Assembly: GCA_902795955.1 (NCBI GenBank)
Contig: CADBNJ010000293.1
Location: forward strand, 1-6,524
Direction of reading: 5' to 3'
DNA: 6,524 bases
Origin: Oscillospiraceae bacterium
GTDB lineage: Bacteria > Bacillota > Clostridia > Saccharofermentanales > Saccharofermentanaceae
In this document: in pieces, positions 1-5,132 of the stretch
How positions within the stretch are numbered: the stretch's first letter is position 1
Layout of the letters: the number at the start of each line of letters is the position of its first letter
Notes under the pieces: generated by a model
The model's database searches: none
What the model saw: only the letters and a program-made list of their open reading frames with translations
What the model was told of the DNA's origin: nothing
Translations under genes and position numbers: made by a program

Positions 1-31
1 GAAGAGAGCACTCAATCGGTAACAGGAGATT

Positions 32-120
32 TTCCTGCATTCAGTCGCAAACAAGCTATTGACGGTGTGCAAAAACCGCCGGTGTATGTTTACGCTTGCT
101 TGCTCAAAGGAATGCAGGAA
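32..120. repeat. Long imperfect inverted repeat (possible structured RNA or REP-like element)
   Basis: TTCCTGCATTC at 32-42 is the exact reverse complement of GAATGCAGGAA at 110-120, giving an 11-bp outer stem. Inside it, GCAAACAAGC (47-56) pairs with GCTTGCTTGC (94-103) at 9 of 10 positions. The two stems are separated by a small asymmetric internal loop (43-46 against 104-109). The 37-nt apical part contains ACCGCCGGT (75-83), itself a near palindrome, and a CGGT/ACCG pair (63-66 with 75-78). No T-run follows on either strand, so it is not an ordinary intrinsic terminator. It lies upstream of the predicted transcription start of the next gene, so it is not part of that gene's leader. The pairing is seen directly; any function is unknown. 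Confidence 0.55.
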
Positions 121-165
121 TACGCAGAAATACCTCACTTTAGGTAAAGATTGACGTCTGTATAT

Positions 166-175
166 GTGATATAAT
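166..175 (+). promoter_or_regulatory. Extended -10 promoter for the secreted transglutaminase/thioredoxin unit
   Basis: GTGATATAAT contains a perfect TATAAT (170-175) preceded by TGn, the extended -10 form. A TTGACG hexamer sits at 151-156, but the spacer would be only 13 bp, too short for a normal sigma-A -35, so recognition probably rests on the extended -10. Transcription would start near 182, leaving a leader of about 25 nt before the ATG at 207. Almost the same decamer precedes the genes at 3651 and 6333. Confidence 0.65.
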
Positions 176-206
176 ATCTCAAAAGAACCAGGCGGGAAGG
201 TGTATT

Positions 207-2246
207 ATGCGCGGACGCGGCGGATGGAAGATTATATTCACGGTATTGGTAATGTGTCTGTTTGCAGGCGGGTCTGTTTATGCTGACGGCAGCGACAGGG
301 AGCTTACCGGTGATGTTGATGCGTCTGATTCCGTGCTTCAGGAAGGCGCGATACCTTCGCTTGAAGATGTATCTGCCGTCACCGGTCCGGTCAGCAGGAG
401 AAGCGGTGATGACGGTGAAGCGTCTGCTTCTTCATCGGCTGCGCTTTTCGGGGCGGCAGATCCTCTGGACAAGAATGCCGTGTTTGCAGTTTTGTCTAAT
501 TCAGCCGCCAAGTGGAACGGAGAGAGCTCGATCAAGGTAAGCGTTGCAGGACTCGGGGTTACTCCTGATAATGTCAAGGCAGTATATACTTCTTTTATCA
601 ACACGCACGGCGAATTCTTTTTCCTCTCTTCCCAGTTCAGTTACGGATGGAAGGAGTCGGCTCCGAACAAGGTAACATCCATCACGATGAAGTCACTCCC
701 CAATATGAATACTTCGATGAAGGCCGCATTCAACAGTAAGGTCAATGAGATAGTCAGCCTGATCGACCCGTCGTGGACGGATGTGGAGAAGGTGCTTTAC
801 ATTCATGATTATCTGGATACCCACTGCGGCTACGATGAGGGATCCGAGAGCACGTATCACTACGATGCCTACAGCTGCCTTATCGGCAATTCATGCGTCT
901 GTCAGGGCTATTCCCTGACGTTTGACTACCTGGCAAGGCTGGCAGGAGTAGACTCATATCTGATCACCAGCAAGCAGCTGTCTCATGCATGGAACATGGT
1001 CATCGCTGACGGCAAGTATTATTACATCGACTGCACCTACGACGATCCGATGAAGAACGGCAAGGATCTTTATCCGGGTTACTGCGGACATGACTACTTC
1101 CTGATCAGTCACAGCAAGATGAAGAATAATAAGCATTACAGCAATGACTGGCTGATCGATTCTTTCGACAGTGACCCGGGATACGGTACGGACACCAAAT
1201 ATGATTCAGGAGCATTCTGGTCGGGAACGATTGCAAGGATCATCCCTGTCAGCTCGCATAAATGGTGCTTCCTTGACAAGGGCTCAACTACGTTGAAGTA
1301 CTATAATTTCAATTCCGGCAGCAAGGGTAATTTTGCCGTGATCCCGGAGAGTTTTTCCAATGCTTCGCTGACGTATGACGGCAAGGGCGGGATATTTGTC
1401 TCGACGGCAAAGAAGATATACAGGATCAGCTCAGACGGTTCGGCTTCTCTGCTGTTCACTTATACAAAAAGCGACGGATCGATCTACGGCATCGATGTGT
1501 CGGGGCCATATCTGTTCTATTACATCTACAAGAACGATTATACATACATCTCACAGAACAAACTGACACTGTCGGATCACTGGGAGAAGAGAGGCGGCAA
1601 GTGGTACTATGTCGATGAGAACGACATATGCTGCACCGGTTTCAATAAGATCGGCGGCGTCATGTACTTCTTTGATGACGATGGGGCGATGGTCACCGGA
1701 TGGAAGAGTATAGAAGGAGCCTGGTATTTCTTCGAGTCATCCGGAGCGATGAAGACCGGATGGTTCAAGAGCGGCAGCACCTGGTACTACATGGATGACA
1801 GCGGTGTCATGGCTACGGGTGTTACGCTGATAGGCGGCAAGTACTATTTCTTCAATGCCGGCGGAGCGATGAAGACCGGATGGCAGCAGACTGACGGCGT
1901 ATGGTATTACTTCAAGTCCGGCGGAGAGGCCGCTACAGGCTGGCTTAAGCTTGGCAAGGTATGGTATTACTTTGACGGCGAAGGAAGGATGCTGACGGGC
2001 TGGCAGGATATCGGAGGAGCCAGATATTATTTCAAGGACGGCGGGGCCATGGCAACAGGCTGGCTCAAGCTGGACGGCGTATATTATTATCTGACATCCG
2101 GAGGCGTTATGAAGACCGGATGGGTCAAGTCAGGGAAGAAGTGGTATTACATGGAAGAGGACGGGGCAATGCTCTCTTCCTGTTCACGCGTAATAGACGG
2201 TAAGGAATACAGCTTCGATGCAAGCGGAGCGTGCACAAATCCATAA
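207..2246 (+). CDS. Secreted transglutaminase-like protein with C-terminal cell-wall-binding repeats
   Basis: This 679-residue protein is predicted to be exported and to bind the cell wall. A basic N-terminus and hydrophobic stretch (about 8-22) end in VYA, with probable signal peptidase cleavage after Ala26. A low-complexity Ser/Ala/Gly linker follows (about 60-85), then a transglutaminase-like domain (about 185-285). The triad is visible: Cys232 in VCQGYS, His260 in SHAWN and Asp275 in YIDCTYDDP. Residues about 330-455 look beta-rich and match no domain I can name. From Trp459 to the end are eleven 20-residue aromatic Gly-Trp/Tyr-Tyr-Phe repeats of the choline/glucan-binding type. Family knowledge allows a protease, peptidase or cross-linking role; the substrate is not evident. 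The start has GGGAAGG (194-200) six bases upstream. The thioredoxin gene follows after 20 bp and is probably co-transcribed. Fold and export are well supported, the activity is not. Confidence 0.9.
   Translation: MRGRGGWKIIFTVLVMCLFAGGSVYADGSDRELTGDVDASDSVLQEGAIPSLEDVSAVTGPVSRRSGDDGEASASSSAALFGAADPLDKNAVFAVLSNSAAKWNGESSIKVSVAGLGVTPDNVKAVYTSFINTHGEFFFLSSQFSYGWKESAPNKVTSITMKSLPNMNTSMKAAFNSKVNEIVSLIDPSWTDVEKVLYIHDYLDTHCGYDEGSESTYHYDAYSCLIGNSCVCQGYSLTFDYLARLAGVDSYLITSKQLSHAWNMVIADGKYYYIDCTYDDPMKNGKDLYPGYCGHDYFLISHSKMKNNKHYSNDWLIDSFDSDPGYGTDTKYDSGAFWSGTIARIIPVSSHKWCFLDKGSTTLKYYNFNSGSKGNFAVIPESFSNASLTYDGKGGIFVSTAKKIYRISSDGSASLLFTYTKSDGSIYGIDVSGPYLFYYIYKNDYTYISQNKLTLSDHWEKRGGKWYYVDENDICCTGFNKIGGVMYFFDDDGAMVTGWKSIEGAWYFFESSGAMKTGWFKSGSTWYYMDDSGVMATGVTLIGGKYYFFNAGGAMKTGWQQTDGVWYYFKSGGEAATGWLKLGKVWYYFDGEGRMLTGWQDIGGARYYFKDGGAMATGWLKLDGVYYYLTSGGVMKTGWVKSGKKWYYMEEDGAMLSSCSRVIDGKEYSFDASGACTNP
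1581..2243 (+). repeat. Eleven tandem 60-nt units encoding wall-binding repeats
   Basis: The protein shows an exact 20-residue period from residue 459 to 678. A Gly followed by Trp, Phe or Val recurs at 478, 498, 518, 538, 558, 578, 598, 618 and 638, each with a WYY/YYF-type aromatic cluster mid-unit. The last unit (from 659) is degenerate and lacks the Gly-Trp. At DNA level, a 22-nt stretch starting CGGAGCGATG is identical at 1742-1763 and 1862-1883, exactly two units apart. ATGAAGACCGGATGG recurs at 2109-2123. This register-perfect identity suggests expansion or exchange within the gene. Confidence 0.9.
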
Positions 2247-2252
2247 ATTGGC

Positions 2253-2258
2253 AGGAGG
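2253..2258 (+). promoter_or_regulatory. Ribosome binding site that fixes the thioredoxin start
   Basis: A perfect AGGAGG lies 8 bases before the ATG at 2267. It rules out the longer in-frame reading from GTG 2231, which would overlap the preceding gene and add 12 residues that no thioredoxin carries. Confidence 0.85.
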
Positions 2259-2266
2259 AAACAACT

Positions 2267-2587
2267 ATGGCAGAAGTCATTATCACAGGCGAGAATTTTG
2301 AGAGTGAAGTTTTGAATTCGGATATCCCCGTACTGGTGGATTTCTGGGCTCCCTGGTGCGGTCCGTGCAAGATGCTCGGTCCCGTCATATCACAGATCGC
2401 GGAGGAATATGAGGGCAGGATCAAGGTATGCAAGTGCAATACCGACGAGAACACGGATCTTGCCATTGAGAGCAATATAAGCAGTATTCCTGCAGTCAAG
2501 CTCTTCAAAGGCGGTCAGATCGTGGATGAATCCGTCGGATTTGTTCCCAAGGTCCAGCTCGCTCAGATGATCGACAGGAATCTGTGA
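2267..2587 (+). CDS. trxA: Thioredoxin
   Basis: This 106-residue cytoplasmic thiol-disulfide oxidoreductase has the usual length for the family. The redox site WCGPC is at residues 30-34, preceded by VDFWAPWC and followed by K35. The conserved cis-proline is Pro75 in SIPAVKLFKGG, where Ala76 replaces the more common Thr. The buried Asp of the family is Asp25. It would be reduced by thioredoxin reductase and would reduce protein disulfides; no reductase gene is in the window. Two extra cysteines (Cys55 and Cys57, in KVCKCNTDEN) sit just before the usual acidic DEN motif. There is no signal peptide, so the protein stays in the cytoplasm although the gene directly upstream encodes an exported protein. 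The TGA stop abuts the stop of the convergent radical SAM gene with no base between them. Confidence 0.96.
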   Translation: MAEVIITGENFESEVLNSDIPVLVDFWAPWCGPCKMLGPVISQIAEEYEGRIKVCKCNTDENTDLAIESNISSIPAVKLFKGGQIVDESVGFVPKVQLAQMIDRNL

Positions 2588-3514
2588 TCAGTATCTGAAT
2601 CCGGGGATCCAGTCTTCCCCCGAAGCGTCTTCCGTCTGCATGTAGCAGCAGGGGTGACCGGACAGCGACAGGTAGTCGCACATTGCATTGTAATGGTCTT
2701 TATTGACTCTCCCGGCGAATTCCGCCGGGAGTTTATTTTGCCCGCAAAGACGGATTGCCGGTTCCGTCGGGGTGTACTGGTTCATCAGGCTGATGATGAT
2801 CCTGTCACCATATCTGTCCAGCAGAAGATCGAGGATCTTCTTCGTGTCAAAAAGATGCCCCGGAAGCATCAGATGCCTGACGATGACTCCGCTTACGAGC
2901 ATTCCGTCCGCTCCGAAGACCGGCTTGCCCGCCATGCCGGCCATCGTGTCCAGAGCCGCGGTTGCAGCCTCCCTGTAGTCACTGACTCCGCATACTGCCT
3001 CTGACAGTTCAGGTGAATAGAATTTGAAATCAGTGAGGAATATATCTGCGGCTCCTTCAAATAATGCCAGTGTATCCGCCTTGTCATAACCTGATATGTT
3101 GAGCGCTGCGGGAATTGTAAGTCCGGAGGCCTTGGCTCTCCTGATGCTGTCTGCCACAGCCGGCGCGAAATGCATCGGCGTTACCAGATTTATGTTATGA
3201 GCATCCTGCGCCTGAAGTTCCATGTATATTCCGGCGAGTTCATCCGCCGCACACATCCGTCCCTTGCCGGTGGCTCCGTTCGATATCTTATAATTCTGGC
3301 AGAATCTGCATCCCAGATCACATCCCTCAAAAAACACGGTCCCGGATCCTCTTGTCCCGCTTATGCAGGGTTCCTCTCCGAAATGCAGCTTATACAGGTT
3401 GACAACCGGAACCGGGGGCATTTTGCAGAAGCCTTTCTGTCCCGAATTCCTGTCCGCACCGCATTCCCGCGGACAGAGTGTGCAATGTGAATACTGAGGG
3501 TACTTGAACTCCAT
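2588..3514 (-). CDS. PflX-type radical SAM protein (pyruvate formate-lyase activating enzyme-like)
   Basis: This 308-residue cytoplasmic iron-sulfur protein carries the radical SAM cluster motif CxxxCxxC as Cys65, Cys69 and Cys72 in EGCDLGCRFCQN. The motif would ligate a 4Fe-4S cluster used to cleave S-adenosylmethionine. An N-terminal cysteine group (Cys11, Cys14, Cys18, Cys30; CTLCPRECG...GFC) is typical of the COG1313/PflX branch and may bind zinc or a second cluster. Other family-like blocks are NLVTPMHF (109-116), the DFKFYSPE segment (162-169) and RHLMLPGH (213-220). Family members are annotated as activating-enzyme homologues, and their true substrate is not established. No glycyl-radical partner is present here. 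An in-frame TAA lies 12 nt upstream of the ATG, which fixes the start, and no Shine-Dalgarno is visible. The 3' end overlaps the terminator of the convergent thioredoxin unit. Confidence 0.9.
   Translation of the reverse strand: MEFKYPQYSHCTLCPRECGADRNSGQKGFCKMPPVPVVNLYKLHFGEEPCISGTRGSGTVFFEGCDLGCRFCQNYKISNGATGKGRMCAADELAGIYMELQAQDAHNINLVTPMHFAPAVADSIRRAKASGLTIPAALNISGYDKADTLALFEGAADIFLTDFKFYSPELSEAVCGVSDYREAATAALDTMAGMAGKPVFGADGMLVSGVIVRHLMLPGHLFDTKKILDLLLDRYGDRIIISLMNQYTPTEPAIRLCGQNKLPAEFAGRVNKDHYNAMCDYLSLSGHPCCYMQTEDASGEDWIPGFRY
2709..2739 (+). terminator. Intrinsic terminator of the thioredoxin unit, inside the opposing gene
   Basis: CTCCCGGCG (2709-2717) and CGCCGGGAG (2723-2731) form a perfect 9-bp GC-rich stem with a 5-nt AATTC loop. 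It is followed at once by TTTATTTT (2732-2739), which is the correct polarity for the + strand only. It lies 121 nt past the thioredoxin stop. On the other strand the same bases encode residues 262-269 of the radical SAM protein (LPAEFAGR). Confidence 0.85.
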
Positions 3515-3525
3515 ATTAATATTAA

Positions 3526-3552
3526 TTTATACACAAGTTTCCAAAAAGGCAA
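3526..3552 (-). promoter_or_regulatory. Putative promoter for the radical SAM gene
   Basis: Read leftward, TTGCCT (3552-3547, four of six consensus bases) is followed after 15 bp by TATAAA (3531-3526). The spacer is short. A start of transcription about seven bases on would fall near 3519, only about five bases before the ATG, predicting a nearly leaderless mRNA. This fits the missing Shine-Dalgarno but is tentative. Confidence 0.35.
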
Positions 3553-3605
3553 CCGCATACAGTTCAAAATTTAGCGGATTTATGAACAACGAACTCATCA
3601 TCAGG

Positions 3606-3615
3606 GTGATAAAAT
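3606..3615 (+). promoter_or_regulatory. Extended -10 promoter for the membrane transglutaminase/SGNH unit
   Basis: GTGATAAAAT includes TAAAAT (3610-3615, five of six consensus bases) preceded by TGA, an extended -10. No good -35 is seen at 16-18 bp. The predicted start near 3622 leaves a leader of about 30 nt. The decamer is identical to the one at 6271-6280. Confidence 0.55.
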
Positions 3616-3635
3616 CTTATGTTGGATATTAATGC

Positions 3636-3641
3636 AAGGAG
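3636..3641 (+). promoter_or_regulatory. Ribosome binding site supporting a TTG start
   Basis: AAGGAG lies nine bases before TTG 3651. The upstream ATG at 3632 is out of frame, so TTG is the best-supported start for this gene. Confidence 0.7.
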
Positions 3642-3650
3642 ACAACCGTA

Positions 3651-5132
3651 TTGACTTCTACAGAACACACAGCTTCAAGATATAAAGTGACCGGTCATAT
3701 CGCTCCCGATAATGATGCTGTAAAGTATTATTCACCGGAGCGCAGAGCCGCGAATTCTTCAAGCCGTTCAAGCCGTTCGATCCGTCTGAAGCGTTCGGAC
3801 CGTTCTGTAAGCCGCAGTTCCGCAAAGAGCAGCAGGGGCAGATCCCAGCCCATCAGCACTGCAGTCAAGGTTATGGGGGTTCTGACTCTCATTGCCGTCA
3901 TCACCGTGGTTGCCGTGCAGATCGGCCTCAGGAGAATGCAGGCTGAGAATGTTGTATCTCACGTTACCATAGAGTGCGGAGAGAAGGTCAATCCGAGGGA
4001 TTTCCTGAAGGAAGACCTGATCTATACTGATGAGGCAGAGTATTCCGTCGATCTGTCACAGGTCGATACGAGAATTCCGCAGGATGTCAATTTTGAGATA
4101 ACGGTAATGAATGTTACCACTCCCGTTAAGCTTACGGTTGCAGATACCATTGCTCCCACATGCGAAGTAGTTCCCCAGAACCTTTTTTCCGATGAGGAGA
4201 TCCCCGAGGCATCGGAATGTGTCAAAGATATCATGGACATCCAGCAGCCTGTAATGGTTGAGTATCTCACCGAGCCTGACATGACACGCACAAATACATC
4301 CATCGTTCAGCTTAAGCTTGAAGATCTGTCGGGCAATATAAGCCTTGTGGATGTTCCTTTCCGTATTATTAAGGATGATACGCCTCCCGTTATCACGGGT
4401 ACCAGGAACATTACCGCTTTCATAGGCGACACGATCAGATACAGAGACGGTGTTACGGTAACGGATGACTACGCTGTACATCCCGAGCTTGTTATCGATA
4501 ACTCGGCGGTCAATATGAAGGTGGCCGGGACATATACCGTTACATACGTTGCAACTGATGATGCCGGCAACAGTTCTTCAGAGGAGATATCGCTCACACT
4601 GAAGGTCAAGCCGGATTCATATATAGAACCTGAGACAGTCTACGGTGAGGCTCAGAAGATCCTCAATACGATAATCGAACCTGATATGACAGATATGGAG
4701 AAGGCTCTCAAGATCGTCCGCTGGAGCAGGTATAATGTTCACTACATCACAAAGACCGACACATCATCATGGACGAGGGCGGCATATGACGGATTCACCA
4801 AGAGACAGGGAACATGCTATACTTTCGCCATGGTCAACAGAGCCATGTTCGAGTGCTGCGGAATCGAGAACATGATCGTGAAGAGGTATCCTTTCACTTG
4901 GCAAAGACATTACTGGAACCTCATTAAGATAGACGGTGAGTGGTACCATTGCGACAGTACACCAAGGCATAATTACCGCAGTTATGTGTTTATGCTTACT
5001 GACAAAGAGCTGGCTGCCTTTACCGGAGGCGGATATAACGGCTTCAGGTTCGATCACAGCAAGTATCCTGCTTCGGCTACTGAGTCAGTTCAGGACAGGA
5101 TCAACTACACCAAGGCAACGGTAGAGTACTGA
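3651..5132 (+). CDS. Type II membrane protein with Ig-like domains and an extracellular transglutaminase-like domain
   Basis: This 493-residue protein has a cytoplasmic tail rich in Ser and Arg (about 36-66), one transmembrane helix (about 72-92) and a large extracellular part. Residues about 100-320 appear to hold two or three Ig-like beta-sandwich modules, the last being the clearest (about 244-318; TPPVITG start, AGTYTVTYVATDDAGN near the end, as in DUF5011/HYR-type repeats). The transglutaminase-like domain spans about 330-455, with Cys389 in RQGTCYTFA, His420 in QRHYWN and Asp435 in WYHCDSTP. The complete triad suggests an active cysteine peptidase or cross-linking enzyme at the cell surface; the substrate is unknown. 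Translation starts at TTG. The stop overlaps the start of the next gene by one base (TGATG), which suggests translational coupling and joint function with the SGNH-like protein. Topology and fold are confident, the function is not. Confidence 0.88.
   Translation: MTSTEHTASRYKVTGHIAPDNDAVKYYSPERRAANSSSRSSRSIRLKRSDRSVSRSSAKSSRGRSQPISTAVKVMGVLTLIAVITVVAVQIGLRRMQAENVVSHVTIECGEKVNPRDFLKEDLIYTDEAEYSVDLSQVDTRIPQDVNFEITVMNVTTPVKLTVADTIAPTCEVVPQNLFSDEEIPEASECVKDIMDIQQPVMVEYLTEPDMTRTNTSIVQLKLEDLSGNISLVDVPFRIIKDDTPPVITGTRNITAFIGDTIRYRDGVTVTDDYAVHPELVIDNSAVNMKVAGTYTVTYVATDDAGNSSSEEISLTLKVKPDSYIEPETVYGEAQKILNTIIEPDMTDMEKALKIVRWSRYNVHYITKTDTSSWTRAAYDGFTKRQGTCYTFAMVNRAMFECCGIENMIVKRYPFTWQRHYWNLIKIDGEWYHCDSTPRHNYRSYVFMLTDKELAAFTGGGYNGFRFDHSKYPASATESVQDRINYTKATVEY
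3758..3784 (+). repeat. Three 9-nt repeats in the Ser/Arg tail
   Basis: TTCAAGCCG occurs twice in tandem (3758-3766, 3767-3775), followed by the variant TTCGATCCG (3776-3784). The period is three codons and encodes Ser-Ser-Arg-type units, so it lengthens the basic cytoplasmic tail without a frameshift. Confidence 0.75.

Noticed and set aside
1..147. Possible C-terminal end of a gene on the + strand (48 codons open to TAA)
   Set aside because: Lys is AAA in all three cases and Gln mostly CAA, unlike the neighbouring genes. No family is recognisable and the stretch is dominated by the inverted repeat. It cannot be excluded without the upstream sequence.
151..156. TTGACG as a -35 box for the first promoter
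   Set aside because: Only 13 bp separate it from TATAAT at 170, below the usual 16-18 bp.
2231..2266. N-terminally extended thioredoxin from GTG 2231
   Set aside because: It would overlap the upstream gene's end and ignore the perfect AGGAGG before ATG 2267.
2125..2508. 127-codon open frame on the - strand across the end of the wall-binding gene and the thioredoxin
   Set aside because: It overlaps two well-supported + strand genes and shows no recognisable domain.
2527..2539. AATCCG/CGGATT hairpin as a terminator for the radical SAM gene on the - strand
   Set aside because: The loop is a single base and no T-run follows leftward; no convincing - strand terminator was found in the thioredoxin gene.
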